A DNA stretch of 64,000 nucleotides from the NCBI GenBank assembly GCA_003550325.1, contig QKWP01000220.1, positions 365,218-429,217 on the forward strand. The letters are read 5' to 3'. This document shows, piece by piece, positions 12,340 to 24,093 of the stretch; the first letter of the stretch is position 1, and each line of letters begins with the position of its first letter. Below the pieces are notes generated by a model. That model was given only the letters and a program-made list of their open reading frames with translations. It was not told the DNA's origin and did no database searches. The DNA is from Gigaspora rosea. Taxonomy: Eukaryota > Glomeromycota > Glomeromycetes > Diversisporales > Gigasporaceae. The position numbers and the translations under genes were made by a program.

Positions 12340-12452
12340 GTGATGCTATTTTGACTTATATCGTATTAAGCTTAATTTAGGCCTATTTCGAAATCACGCC
12401 CCTGATCATTATTTTCTAATTGTATAATTTTAGGGGAGGTTTCGAAATACTG
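12340..12452. repeat. Short inverted repeat with GGGGAGG / CACGCCCC ends
   Basis: ATTTCGAAATCACGCCCC near 12388 pairs imperfectly with AGGGGAGGTTTCGAAATAC near 12432. The left part carries TTAAGCTTAATTTAGGCC, close to the inside of the element at 36018-36152, so both may be copies of one MITE family. Confidence 0.45.
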
Positions 12453-12491
12453 TAATTTCAAAATCGCACAACATAATTTTTTTTAAAAAAA

Positions 12492-13427
12492 TTACTTTTT
12501 AACTTTATAGTTTTTTTGCTTTTTTTCATATTCAAGGTCTATTTTACGTTTAATTATTTTTCTAGATAGTGTTCCATTTTCTTCTTCTAAATCTTTTTCA
12601 ATTTCTTTTAATATTTTATAGTTATCATTTTTCAAATATTTAATTTGTGTATCTAGAGTTATTATTTGAGATTTGTGATCAATTTCAATATTATAACGCA
12701 TCATTTCTGTTTTTTTAATAGTTTCCTTAAGCGTATCTCTAATTGAAGTTGCATTTTGATCAAATTCTTTTACCTTTTCTTTAGAGGCATCTATACTATT
12801 TCTTAACTCGTTTTGTGATTTAACATAAAATGCAGATTCTATCATTAGTCGATTGTTTATATAATTTATTTTTATAGTATTTTCTTTATTTTGTATACTA
12901 TTTAGGATTTGGTCCATTTTATTATCTACAACATTCTCAACAATTCTTTGCCAATCTATTGGTTCGATTCCATCATTATTAACCTGGTTCATAGTGTAGC
13001 TTTCTAATATTTTTTTAAAATTCTTAGTGCGTTCATCTACTTTATCTTTTCTAGTTTTATTGTTATCTTTGCTGGTGTTCAAATCTTCGTCAATCTGAAT
13101 TGTCTTTTGTTGGGCCCAAATCATTTTATTAAACTTATTTAAAGATTGCTTTTTTAAATCAAACAATTCGGTTTGTAAACTATCATTTTCTTCAATTAAA
13201 TTTTCTAATTTTTTTTTCAAACCTTTATAATCTTTTAACTTCTCGAGTTGTTTTTGTCGGTATGATATTTGAGACATATAATTTAATTTCGTTTTTGAGT
13301 CTAAGACTGGTTTATTTTCAAGAGCTTTTAAATGATCATTCATGATTTTTGTCTTTGCTTGTAGTATTTCTATTTTTTCTTCCTTTTCAATTGCAGTTTT
13401 AACTAATTTATCCTTATATTCTTTTCG
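12492..13427 (-). CDS. Long coiled-coil protein (at least 312 residues)
   Basis: The frame is open from 13427 to the stop at 12492, with a first ATG at 13343. Upstream of that ATG the frame still reads RKEYKDKLVKTAIEKEEKIE, and TAG at 13428-13430 can serve as a splice acceptor, so the start is probably in another exon. Nearly the whole protein is rich in E, K, L, I and N with heptad-like spacing (QLEKLKDYKGLKKKLENLIE), typical of an elongated coiled coil. There is no enzyme motif. A decayed inverted relative lies at 7640-8085. The role may be structural or scaffolding; the family is not recognised. Confidence 0.65.
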   Translation of the reverse strand, partial: RKEYKDKLVKTAIEKEEKIEILQAKTKIMNDHLKALENKPVLDSKTKLNYMSQISYRQKQLEKLKDYKGLKKKLENLIEENDSLQTELFDLKKQSLNKFNKMIWAQQKTIQIDEDLNTSKDNNKTRKDKVDERTKNFKKILESYTMNQVNNDGIEPIDWQRIVENVVDNKMDQILNSIQNKENTIKINYINNRLMIESAFYVKSQNELRNSIDASKEKVKEFDQNATSIRDTLKETIKKTEMMRYNIEIDHKSQIITLDTQIKYLKNDNYKILKEIEKDLEEENGTLSRKIIKRKIDLEYEKKQKNYKVKK

Positions 13428-13711
13428 CTACATGATTTTTTAGGTTAAAATTTTGACAAATATTATTTTATAGAAGTTTATAAGTACACTTATGCAAATT
13501 AAACCAATTTTTACATGAAAAATGCCGTGATTATGTGTTTGAGATTGGGAGCGAGGGTTATTTTGTATCAAAATTTTTATATATTCTGAATATTAATTTT
13601 TTCAATTATTCATTGCAATTTATTTTATTTTGCATATTGAAAGGCTAACAATAAAGATTTTTAAATTGATTATAAATATGAATTTTTTTGACTTAAATTT
13701 TTATTTGAACG

Positions 13712-13838
13712 ATCATGATTAGAGATGTGATCCGTTATTCACTGAATCGAAATTTATTAATAAATCTATTGAATATTCACTGGATTTATTAATAAATTTC
13801 AATTCAGTGAACAACGGGTCACATCTATAATCATGATT
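13712..13838. repeat. Foldback element, 127 bp
   Basis: The left arm 13712-13770 (ATCATGATTAGAGATGTGAT...) pairs with the right arm 13783-13838 (...TCACATCTATAATCATGAT) across a loop of about a dozen bases. Mismatches are few. No coding content. Likely a small MITE or a palindromic insertion. Confidence 0.75.
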
Positions 13839-15130
13839 AATAGTGTTAGAAATACTGCATTTCTTTAAATCGTTTTAGTCATTTAATATCCAAATTGTAT
13901 AAATTTATAAGTCAGACATTATCAAGAAAATATATTTATTACACACAAAATTCGAAAATAGTAAATATGTACATATTTAAATAAACACTATTAATATGTA
14001 ATAAAGATCCTAAAAAATTTAAAATCAGAAAATTGAATTCAATTAATAATATTATAAATAGTACATTATTTGAAAAGAATGAAAATTTTCATTAATATCA
14101 ATAACATTCAAGATAAGATACTACTATAACTATAAACTTGCTTCTTTTTTTTAGCTATTTTGGTACTTACAAAAACAAGTCAGAAAAAAATTAAATTCGA
14201 TTGATTAAATAAAGGAGAAGATATCTCTTGATCCACTAGGTCAAGTTAACGTTTTAGCCAAAGTATTTTTTTTTTCTTTTCACTCAACAATGGAAATAGA
14301 AGCAGTAATATTCAACTGCGATTCTTACTTGAAGCAATACCGTAAATGTAATATTATAAAATTTTTCATTCTTGGATCTAAGATTTTTTAAATATTTTAA
14401 TACTTGCAATAATCAAGAGATGACTATTACTATGTTTTCCTCACTATAGTCACATCAAGCTTCTGTAGACCAGTGTTGTTAACTAGAAGCTACTGAAAGA
14501 CCACTGGATCTCCACTGAAAGAAATTTAATAGTACTATTACTATTATAAATTTCCACAGGAAAGCTAGAAATTCCCACTAGAAGCAAAAATTAATATATT
14601 GCTGAAGACTGTGTGACTATAGTGGGAGTGAATTTAGTAAAAATTTTGTTGATTAGTAAAATAAATTATTTAGTAATATAAATAGTGATAATATAAGAAA
14701 TAAAATTGAGATTTTAGTAAAAATGTGATTGATTTAGATAATTGAACTTATTTGAATTTACTTTAAAAAATAATACAAATGATTAAATCCGAAATTCTTC
14801 AAAAATGAATTTATTTAATTGATTTCATTAAAAAAAATACAAGAATTGCAACAAAATTTAAAATAATTATTCCAAATAGTTTAAATTTTTTAAAAAAAAA
14901 ATTAATACATTTGTTAATTTAATTATTTTATTTCAATTGATAAGAGCAGGTATAGATATATCCATACTGATTCAACTTATACAAATTAAAGAATATAATT
15001 ACGCACCCATTAGCAATGACCTCTTATGATAAATTTATTATAAATTTGTCGAGTAGATATTATTTTACTAAATAATCTAAAAAATTAATCAAGGAAATAT
15101 AAAAAATTATTTTCCAATAATAAATAAGAA
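13839..15130. other. Spacer with one MITE candidate
   Basis: Apart from the inverted-repeat element at 14440-14632, nothing coding was recognised. Confidence 0.4.
14440..14632. mobile_element. MITE candidate with CACTATAGTCACA ends
   Basis: TCACTATAGTCACA at 14441 pairs with TGTGACTATAGTGGGA at 14611; the flanking AAGCTTCT/CTGAAGA words extend the pairing imperfectly. The interior contains further short palindromes (TAGTACTATTACTATTA). About 190 bp, non-coding. Confidence 0.5.
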
Positions 15131-15664
15131 ACTTACAAATGATGAAAGCTTTGATACAATTTATCATGAATATAAGCTTGCTAAAAAAAACTATCAGCAA
15201 TCAAAATAAAGAAATTGAGGATGATGATAATGATGCCCTTAATTATAGAATAAAATATAAAATAGAATTGTATTACCTTTCTGGAGTCGGTTGCGAACAA
15301 GATATTGATAATGGTTATAGGAAAATTGTTGAAGCCGAAAATTTTCATCTTCCTGATGCAAAATCTTGGATAAATAAATATGGAGAAGAAAAAGATCATG
15401 GCGCAGAAGTAGCAAAAATTTTGTTATATAAAGATGAATATGATAAAGTAATTCAGAATCTTAACAATCAATATAAAAATGAAAAAAATAAATCTGAATA
15501 TGTAAGACTTGGATTAGCTAGTTATTGTATTAGAAGAAAAATGTTTGATGAAGCTCTGAATCTACTAAACAAAAGTTGGACAATTCCAAGACAAAGAAAT
15601 TTCTATCCAAAAAGAGAAATTAATTAAAAAAGTGACTAAACATCTTAAATTACAAGGAAAATAA
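15131..15664 (+). CDS. Sel1/TPR-like protein with frame breaks
   Basis: The frame starts LTNDESFDTIYHEYKLAKK, then shifts near 15183-15205 to a frame containing IELYYLSGVGCEQDIDNGYR (Sel1 turn G-V-G) and EYVRLGLASYCIRRKMFDEA (TPR helix pair), then shifts again at the A4 run 15571-15574 to VGQFQDKEISIQKEKLIKKV and stops at 15664. Removing one A at 15571-15574 joins the last two parts, so this break is an insertion, unlike most in the window. The first half may have an upstream exon. Scaffold-type repeat protein of the same local family as 8.4-10.3 kb. Confidence 0.55.
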
Positions 15665-16554
15665 TATTGCAGTTAGTTCTCATATATAATGGATGGAGAA
15701 ATATTTTGATTATAATGATATCAGACATGTTTTAGTCAAACTTAGAGTGTGTTGATTTTTGCAATCATGGAGAATAGGCAACGGTTCATAATTGAGAATC
15801 CTGTTATTGGCTATCGTATGCGGGGGAGGTTTTTTTTGTAGTTAATCAAAAAGATTCCTTATAATCATAGAAATCTTAATAAAAAATAAGTTTATATAAT
15901 TAGATATTGTATAAACCGATACAATATGACAAATACAAAATTTAATTTTAAATTTTTTTATTTGTAAATTCCACACATAACAAATACTTCATAATCACTA
16001 TTTTGTTGGGTTTGGTTCAAAAGAGTGATGCTGGTGAAATTAAATCAGGGTGATGAAATGATTTCACCATTTCACAAATTCACAAATTCACCAATTTCAC
16101 CAAATTCACCATTTCACCAAATTTTTATTTTGGTGTTTAATTTTACAAGCATCTATAGTTCAAAATCCTGAAAACATAATCCCAAGAATGAAATCTAGAA
16201 AAATTCACAGAATTAAGCCAACACAATTCGGATTAACTTTTCGGGATTCTGATCTTTCGGATTTTGTTCGTTGGAATTTGGTCCGGCTCCCATTTTAGTT
16301 TGTCTAAAAAATATGTTCAAAATTTGATATAGTGTCTAATTTGACGCAGACGATGTTTTATGAAATTTTACTAAGTAAACCTAAATGTTTGCTGTTAGAT
16401 ATAGTTGTTCAGAACAGAATATGTTTTTTATTTGTTAATAATTATCAGGATAAAAAAAAAAAATGCCAATGCCATTATTAAATAGGTAGCTATAAGCAAT
16501 GCACCCTCTAACCAATTTGATTTTCCATCTAAAAATTCAAATTCAAATTATATT
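15665..16554. other. Spacer with TTCACCA-type low-complexity tract
   Basis: Positions 16050-16125 are a degenerate run of TTCACCA / TTCACAAA words. The rest is non-coding as far as I can see. Confidence 0.5.
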
Positions 16555-17088
16555 AATGACTAGCTTCTTTTTTGTTTATACCAAGTTCCATAAAATTTTT
16601 CCTTTCAAATACTTTGCTTCAGAATTAGTCTCTTTTTCAAGCGTATTCAAATCTTCTAAAAGTCTCACGAAGCTCTTTATTTCACCAAATTTGTTATTTT
16701 GTTGTTCATAAACTAATATAGACTGCGTTAAACTAGCAATTTTGGCATTGTTAAAAAGGTTTTCTGAAGCTCTTTTGAATGGATTTAGTTCTTTTTTTAA
16801 ATGGTAATTTGACAAAAGTTGCTTTAGGTTGAGGCATATTGCCAAAGAATTTAATGCTCTTACAGAATCTCCTCTGTTTTATTTAAAAAAAAAACTTAAA
16901 ATAATTTAATGCAAAATGGTTTTAAAATTGTTCTTTCGAATTGTTCAAAATATTACAGTACCTTTAGACTCGGGTTGCTTTCTTGAATTTTATAACTTTC
17001 ATTTTATTTACAAATAATTGAAATCAATTCTTATTTGGTTCGTCATTAAATTATTTAACTTGAAAAGCTTTTAATTTATGATTAAATA
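16555..17088 (-). pseudogene. Truncated Sel1-like gene copy (segmental duplication, copy B)
   Basis: This 534 bp block is the partner of 9335-9868. On the minus strand it carries the short 5' exon remnant near 16975, a splice acceptor before GDSVRALNSLAICLNLKQLL, and an open frame through VRLLEDLNTLEKETNSEAKY to KGKILWNLV. It stops exactly where homology to copy A ends, so the Sel1 end of the gene is absent. Copy B keeps frame where copy A has an extra A, so the older state was probably intact. Lacking its 3' part, it is unlikely to make a working protein. Confidence 0.75.
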
Positions 17089-17618
17089 TATTTTATTAAA
17101 TTAATACAACTTTTTAGAGTTAAGAAAATTTAATTAATTTCAATTTACAAGAATAAATAATTTTGAAATCCGCGTATTTTTTTCTATAATTAAGACCATA
17201 CAAAAACAATACATACATAATGATCAATTTTACCAATCCCATTTAACCATCACACAGGTGACAATTTACTAAAGAAACGTGATGTGGGTTAAATGAGCAG
17301 TAGGTAAAAAGAATCACCTAATTATGAAGTCTGCAACAATTTTTAACAACTAGAAAAATAATTATCTGCAGCTGAAGTTAAATTTTGTGCACCGTTTGTT
17401 CAAGAAACCAGTCGAAATAAAATAGTTTTGTCAATCGTCAGTTTCGTCACACATCTATCAATTTGAGTTTCCCAGTGTTTGATTATTTTATATAAATCAA
17501 ATTGAACCTAAATGCTAATCTTATACTATAGTTTAATTATTTATTACCAATGAAGATTTATCAACATCTTTTTTTCAAAAAAAAAAAATTTATGTGAATC
17601 CAAATTTTTTATTTATGT
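17089..17618. other. Non-coding spacer
   Basis: Nothing recognised. Confidence 0.35.
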
Positions 17619-17888
17619 ATGCTCTTGTTCTTCTTTGCTTCGTGGTCATTATCAAAAACATCAGCTTATTCAGGAATCGATTCCCGACAGAAAGAAGATA
17701 TTGTACTTATTTGGAGATTAATTGTCGCAAAGGTAAGGTTACCCTTAATGCAAATCAGATTACATAAAAAAGATTAGCATTACTAAATTAATTTTCGATA
17801 AGCATTACACCTACTGTTTTCTAATTAAATTTTTTTTTAGAGCAAATCGAATGTGACACTAAATCTTATGTTAAATTTAAAAATTTAA
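17619..17888 (+). CDS. Possible two-exon small secreted protein, 53 residues
   Basis: ATG at 17619 opens MLLFFFASWSLSKTSAYSG, which looks like a signal peptide, followed by IDSRQKEDIVLIWRLIVAK and a clean donor GTAAGG at 17733. A T-rich acceptor ends at 17840, in phase 0, and 15 more residues follow to TAA at 17886-17888. Small size and a leader fit a secreted peptide, but the second exon is nondescript and no family is recognised. A longer gene with other exons remains possible. Confidence 0.35.
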
Positions 17889-18264
17889 CGAATAAATTTT
17901 CTTGAATATCTTAAAATGTTTTAGTTCGAACAGGGTGAAATGAATATTTAAAAGTATATAGAATATTTTATAAATTAAAAATTTAAAAAAAATGAGTTCT
18001 AACTTTACTATTTCTTGTAAAAAAAAATTTACTCTTGATATTATTGAAGATTAGAAAAAGAAATACTATTCAAATATAATGAGTGAGTTCTTCTCATTTG
18101 AGTTATTTGTTGAGTCATTGTGTATCTGAAGTTACGCTGCCACACCTGTGTTAAACATCTAGAATTGAAAGCACTTCGTGGCCAACTGTTTCAGCAGTTG
18201 AACGTTCTTCTAGTTTCAGGTGTTCTGGAATGACCCATGCTCTGCCAGAATTTATAGTGAATAG

Positions 18265-18937
18265 AATACACAAACATTTTCTTATGTTTTTAACGATTAT
18301 GATACAATACTCATTATTTTATTAAGTAATAGTAAAGAAGTCGACATTTACATTGAGATTAACGGTACTCCATTCACAATTCTGTGTAAAGATTGGGCTA
18401 GAGATATAGGTAGGTTTAAAGAAATAGGATAAAAGGAGTAGCTGATGTTGAAATTTTTTTGAAACCAATCACCAATTATCTTTAAAACTCTAAGTTTAAC
18501 CTATTTATAAATAAGTAAATGTTTTTTTTTAGCAATCCGTACAATTACAAGAAATTTCAGCATAAGCGGATGCAAATGTTTGAATGTTTTTAATAAACAT
18601 ATTAACTATTATAAACTTAATAATCATAGGACCTGGCGTCATTCAAACATTTGATGGGATTCTCACTCAGCTAAAAAGAGGAACCGTAGGTGTTGTAGTG
18701 ACTCCAGATAATGGAAGTTTTTCTTCAAACTGTATAAAAAGATCTAAAAACTCAATACATCGTATTATCCTTACAAAAAAAAGTTATATTTGTAGTGACC
18801 TTAAAATCGTTAGTCAGAATATTTTAACTGTTTCGTGTTTTAAATATTTTGTTATTTCTTTTTTTTGTACTAATATGGTTACTTTGTTTGCTTGTATGCA
18901 TTTAAAATATTCCAAAGACATTTATTACTTTTATTGA
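18265..18937 (+). CDS. PD-(D/E)XK nuclease-like protein (Mrr/RecB-type fold), two exons
   Basis: The first exon (open from about 18265 to 18409) ends in VDIYIEINGTPFTILCKDWA, which fits the D-x(n)-(Q/L)-C-K core of restriction-endonuclease-like domains. The intron 18410-18629 (220 bp, phase 1) joins it to PGVIQTFDGILTQLKRGTVG, then SFSSNCIKRSKNSIHRIILT. A second member at 52.4-52.8 kb shares the same order: D, QCKD, an F-[DE]-x-[IV] helix, T-[IV]-G-[IV] strand, Y/FSS..IKRA helix, LLT strand. Such domains cut or bind DNA; the Leu in place of the usual Gln or Glu before C-K may weaken catalysis. The last 50 residues after ICSDL look like read-through. The start codon was not found. Confidence 0.6.
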
Positions 18938-20457
18938 ATTTGTTATTTTATAAGAAATAAAAAACTGGTTCAAAAATAGTTATAACACCAAGAGAATAGA
19001 TCATGTGATTGAAGAAAAATAAAACTTGTTAATATTGAAGTTCCGCAACATTTAATTCTATTTCTACAAAGAGAATATTTCTATCGTTTCATCCATTTGT
19101 ATTTTGTTAAATTGAGTTGAATTTAGTTATTGGCAATAAAATAAATAAAAATGAAATAAAAAAAATCAATTAATTAATTGAGTTAACGATTAGGACAAGT
19201 TATATATATTTTTTTATTTATTTATTTTTTTTTTTAAAAAAAAGATTAACTACAAAACGGTTTAAATCTTTAATGTCAAAGTCGAAAGTGTCATATATAA
19301 AAATGGTATTTTCAATTATAACTGATAAATAACTTTATTTTTAAAATTAACAGGCAAAAAAATATTTTATATATAGATACCAGAGTTATCTTCAGTCTTG
19401 TCGTTTATTTGTTTTTCACGTTGAATTGGTTTATTTTCTTTGTGATCATGAGCAATCAATATAAAGCTGATTTTGAATTTTGTCATCACTATCATTATAA
19501 GCTAGCCTATTTTTAAATTAAATGCTTTTCAAATTTTATACCGAGTTATGTTTTATGAATTTAATTGTCTAAATAATCGTTTGAACTAGTTAAAACCGAG
19601 ACTATTCTCCTGAAATATACATTTGAAACTCAAAATATTAATATTGTTATAGTAATATGGGAAACAATAGTGTTCTCCGCCTATTTTTATCACAAGAATC
19701 CGGATTTTAAAATAACAAAAATCTCTATATAAATCAGTGTTGTTAAATGACCTTAAAAAGACTGTAAAATTGACTGAAAATGACCTGACAAACTATTTCA
19801 AGTGGATTAATATACTCAGATTACTGTTTCTTCTACACAATTTGGGTTCTTTATGTTTATCCTTTTCAACATTCATAACAATCTCCAAGATTACAGTCTC
19901 ATATTATAATTTAAAAATGATAACTTCCATTAATACTTTTTCACCTTCAGCGTTAAGTTGATTATTTGCAAGATATAGTGGGTTAACAGGCTCGGACCCA
20001 AGCAATCTCAACTCAACCGGCCAAATAGATAAAAACAGAAAAATAAGGTTTCTGAAGAATATATGAGCTAGTATCTTGAACACCTGCTAAATCACTAAAA
20101 CATAATGGTTAAGCAGAAGAAATTTGAGATACGGGAAACGTGCTTCTATTTGAATATTCACCAATGCTTGTAATTTCAACACATGCAAAAAAACTTTCCA
20201 CGCCAAGGATGAACGATTGGAAATAAAATAAATCGCAGCAAAAGAGGGGAAAAAATTTTAATTTTGTAATTTTAACAGCAATGTAACATGAAGATTACGA
20301 ATGCCAAGACAACTAGTAAAACTAAGAAACAGCTAAAAAAATCAACAGAATTATACAAAAACTAACTTTATTATCACAGAATTTTGCAGAATAAGCGAAT
20401 GTGCGACAATAGAATTTTTCATCACAACAATGAACATTTAATGAACATTTATCATTA
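18938..20457. other. Gene-poor stretch
   Basis: One 74-residue frame at 19737-19961 has no recognisable feature and I do not support it as a gene. The rest is A/T runs. Confidence 0.35.
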
Positions 20458-20631
20458 ATGAATAGTAGTTTAAGAACTGCTATAGCATCGAAATTATATC
20501 GAAGACCTCGAAAAGCACGATTTGTATACATGCTCTTTAATAAAATTGGCGAGGATAAAATCGAAAGATTGAAATCATATAACGCCAATTCAATTACAAG
20601 ACTACCGCGAGCTCAAATTAATGAGATGTGA
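20458..20631 (+). CDS. Small ORF, 57 residues, basic helix-rich
   Basis: ATG at 20458 to TGA at 20629-20631 encodes MNSSLRTAIASKLYRRPRKA, RFVYMLFNKIGEDKIERLKS and a short tail ending INEM. It is strongly basic with good codon spread. It resembles the C-terminal end of a larger protein; an upstream exon could end in the 20340-20440 segment. Family not recognised. Confidence 0.4.
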   Translation: MNSSLRTAIASKLYRRPRKARFVYMLFNKIGEDKIERLKSYNANSITRLPRAQINEM

Positions 20632-21236
20632 TTGTGTTGGACAGGTGAAAATTTGTCCATACTGTATCCGATTTTCTTAACAAGTGATTTTTAGGCGACA
20701 ATTGGCTAATTTGATCTTATTGGGTGGTCAAATTCAAATATATTATTTGGTTCTTTTTTTAATGATTCATCGGTTAAATTAACAAGCATATACTATAATC
20801 TCTCTCCTCTTAACTCTCTTTTTCTCTCTCGAAGTTGGTTATTTTTGAGGCAGAAATACTGGTTTTTAATTCAAGGTTTTGTTTTGTATGCAGAATTCGA
20901 CTAGTGCTTTGGAAATTTTCTCGTTGCCAAAGCGATAAATTACCAATTTTTTTAAAGGCGCATTGCAGTGAGAAAAAAACTCTGGGGATCTAAAAAAATT
21001 GATCACTACTCATGTCAAAATAAATGGCTTTCGTTGATTAATTCTATTCAGGTACAAACTAACACAAATTTGTGAGAAAAAATATTAAAGATAAAGATAA
21101 GAGTAGGAAAAGAATTGGAGAATGATGTGATATTTTGTTCATTATTTGGCTCTAGTTCATCGTGAATGAAAGAGAATGATGATTGGGACTGATAAATGAA
21201 CATATTTTATAATGTTTTAATAGTTAGTTACATTAG
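20632..21236. other. Non-coding spacer
   Basis: Includes a CT-rich tract (CTCTCTCCTCTTAACTCTC near 20800). No gene seen. Confidence 0.35.
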
Positions 21237-21410
21237 TGTCAATATTGGGAATATTATCATAAGGAATCATTCGAACAACTAGTAGAAAAGTGTTTATCTA
21301 TTCTTAAAACACATAATATTTGGATATTTGAACACCATACAGAACTTGTAACAGTATTTATAGTTTTATTTAATCTAATAGAGTATTCCGTATTGGACTT
21401 ACGTAAATAG
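21237..21410 (+). CDS. Orphan exon, about 57 residues
   Basis: After TTAG (21233-21236, possible acceptor) the frame reads CQYWEYYHKESFEQLVEKCL, then SILKTHNIWIFEHHTELVTV and a hydrophobic end, stopping at 21408-21410. A donor GTAAAT at 21403 could skip that stop and join an exon after 21464. The residue mix (aromatic, charged, few N/K runs) makes chance unlikely. No ATG and no family known. Confidence 0.4.
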   Translation, partial: CQYWEYYHKESFEQLVEKCLSILKTHNIWIFEHHTELVTVFIVLFNLIEYSVLDLRK

Positions 21411-22159
21411 AGCACAATAAACTAGTATCTATTGGTTTCATTCAGATCACCATTTGCAGGTCTATTGCAACAATACTACTTACTTTGATGATTAATTGTG
21501 ATTCGAAATCTGAAAACAATAGATATTATATAAAATATATATTTATGTTTGTATTATCTTTAAGATCCCTTAACAATTCTGGTTTACGAAATTGCAACTG
21601 AACATTAATTCACTCTTAAATTCGAAGAATTTATATTGTGAGATGAGTAAGTGTATATTAGCAATAATTTCTTTGATTAATTGTTATCAGAAACAAAATA
21701 AAAATATTATTTACTGTTGAATTATTAAATTTACTTATTCACTGATAATTGATTTTGTGATTACAAATATACGATAAAGCCATATGATAAAAAAAAGATA
21801 TAAGCAGTAACTCAAAAATGTTCAAAAGTCAAATTTAAAGAGGATAACGAGTGATGTTTTTCAGAGTTACGAATTAATTCCTAATTATTTGCTAAATTCA
21901 AGTACAGTCCTTTATATAGGTAAACTTAAAAATCTTCTTCTTTGCGAGATCAGAATTCTAGGCTTTTACTTTTGATAATTAAACATAATTTTGGTTGAAT
22001 AAATTCGTAACTCTGGTAAACATAATTTTGCTGATAAACGTAAGTTACATGACACTTTCGTAAGGTATGTAAGTGTTATTCGTATAAACTCAAAATAACA
22101 ATTTTTGGGCTAAATTTTATACTACGCTATGATTTGGTTTTAATTGGGCATTTGTTTAG
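21411..22159. other. Non-coding spacer
   Basis: One isolated unit of the 37 bp repeat found at 32.9 kb (ACATAATTTTGGTTGAATAA) lies near 21985. No gene seen. Confidence 0.4.
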
Positions 22160-22275
22160 CTATTGAGACTGGTCAAGTTGATGTTAATGCTGGTAGAAAT
22201 TGTCATATAATTTGGCCAACTTTAATACCTATTTTGTTCAATTTATGTAACACAACCAAATTTTTTTTTAATTAA
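22160..22275 (+). pseudogene. Possible exon remnant
   Basis: Downstream of an acceptor-like TTTGTTTAG (22151-22159) the frame reads IETGQVDVNAGRNCHIIWPT and LIPILFNLCNTTKF before a stop. It is short, isolated and has no start, so it may be an ancient exon or chance. Confidence 0.25.
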
Positions 22276-23183
22276 CAAAATACAAAAAAAAAGTAAAGAT
22301 AAATTAGATTCGCGCTGCTTTAATAAGTTTCAGATGAATTAGAAATTTGTTGTAGCGAGATTACATTTTTTGTATTTTTGTTACCTTGTGATTCTCATAC
22401 GTTATACATATTGATAACTGAAAATTTTGATCTATTACGAAACTTAACGCAAAATTACGTAAATTATAGTATTTGGCATCCCTAACCTTAAAAACTACTA
22501 TACTCGGAGTTTTAATAATTACACCCGGAATTTTTATGAACCTCCAGCTTACTATTTTTAAAACCTATTTTACATTCTCTGCCATTTCTGGAAATGAAAT
22601 AAAGTAATATGTAGATTACAAACTTTACAATGCTGATAAAATTTAAATAGATTTATTCAATTTTAATATGGTACTTAATTGCAACGAATATTAATCATCA
22701 ACGCGCATTGTACAAAATTTGCTATTTAAATATGAATTATTTCAATTACAATAGGATAGATTGATTCGATTGTGTATTAATAATTTAATTAAAACTTTAG
22801 TTTTAAAGTCAAAAAGAAATAATTCGTTTATTTATTATGAAATAAATCTCAAAAAGCTTCTTATTACATTTGGAGTTAGTGCGAATATTAAATATAAATA
22901 TGTATTATTATTAGCTTATTGATGAACTCTGCATACTAATATTTCCTTAATGCTAACAAATTTATTGGCGTAGCATTTATTACACGTATATAGTCATACA
23001 TATAATCAAAGAGGTTGCTATTTCTACTCCTATGCTCGCGATTTTCATTGTTTTGGTATATATTTTTGTTTGAAAACTTTTAAACTTTTATTTTGTATTG
23101 TTGAAAGAAGGACTTGCGTATTGTTATGCTCATATAAATAAAAGACGTTTAAAATTAATGGTCGAATTGATTTCAAAAGTGAA
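22276..23183. other. Non-coding spacer upstream of the four-helix gene
   Basis: No gene seen. The 23184 ATG is preceded by AT-rich DNA without an evident TATA element. Confidence 0.35.
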
Positions 23184-24093
23184 ATGCCAACAGGAAAAAT
23201 AAGAACATATTGTTTGGCACTATTGATCTTACAACTTTTTATTCTTACATTCCTTTGCCCAGCTCTTGGTAATATAGATCTTATTATTATATTTTTATAT
23301 TTAATCAAACTTGAAGTTTTTAAGTTCCTTTTGTAATACAGCACTAGCAAAAGTTCTCACTTTGATCAAACTAATGGAGAACTTAACTATAATAACGGGG
23401 TTGAATATTTGTAAGAACAGACTAATTTTTTAACAAAAGTACTAAAGCACAAATTTCTTTTTAATAATATAATTAATAGTATGTTATTTTATTTTTATAA
23501 TGGGGTATAAATGTTTTAGATATATAGCCCTTACTTGGTTAACAGCTGGTAATAACTTCATTATTTTATTTTAATTTTGAGTAAATGACTTAATACAGTA
23601 CTATTAATGCCTCAAAAATATAACGTATTTTTAGCAATTAGTTTTCTTGCAATGTGTTGTTATTGTTTTTTTAATATGAAAGACTTTAGGTACTATATCT
23701 ATCAATGAATTATCAATGAATTCTTTAATTGAAAGAAGTAATATTAAGGACATTTTGTTTTAGAGCTTTAACAATTATTACATCAATAGCTTGGTTTGTT
23801 CTACCAAGTAAGTTTTTAAAACTTCAGAGTGACTAATTACAATACTGTATTAATATCTAACTTATAACATTTTTTAACCTAGTTGTTTACACTATCTTCA
23901 CTATACATGAAATTAATCCGGTCCCATTTGATTGTCAGTACGAATTAAATTTGCAAAAAGTAAAACTGCATGTAGGATTCGAGTAGCGAATTTTATTTTT
24001 ATGTAGTTATATATTGCTGATGCGATAGCTAGCCTTATAATCATGCTTACTTTGATGTTTGAAAAAGATGAAAAGGCTGATATTCTAGAGTGA
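23184..24093 (+). CDS. Four-helix membrane protein, seven exons, 145 residues
   Basis: Exons: 23184-23268, 23342-23410, 23528-23548, 23635-23689, 23764-23807, 23883-23959, 24007-24093. All introns start GT and end AG and the phases agree throughout, giving 438 coding bases with no stop. Exon 3 is only 21 nt; a second AG eight bases upstream would put a stop in frame. Helix 1 lies in YCLALLILQLFILTFLCPAL, helix 2 in LTWLTAAISFLAMCCYCFF, helix 3 in ALTIITSIAWFVLPIVYTIF, helix 4 in LYIADAIASLIIMLTLMF; a loop with one Cys (NPVPFDCQYEL) sits between helices 3 and 4, and the tail is acidic. The layout resembles MARVEL-type four-span proteins, but sequence similarity cannot be judged by eye. It is one of very few genes here with no frame damage. 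Confidence 0.75.

Noticed and set aside
18175..18320. A stretch reading WPTVSAVERSSSFRCSG that recalls the C-terminal dimer region of hAT transposases
   Set aside because: It is short, flanked by stops in all frames, and overlaps the likely first exon of the PD-(D/E)XK-like gene in a different frame. Not enough to call an element.
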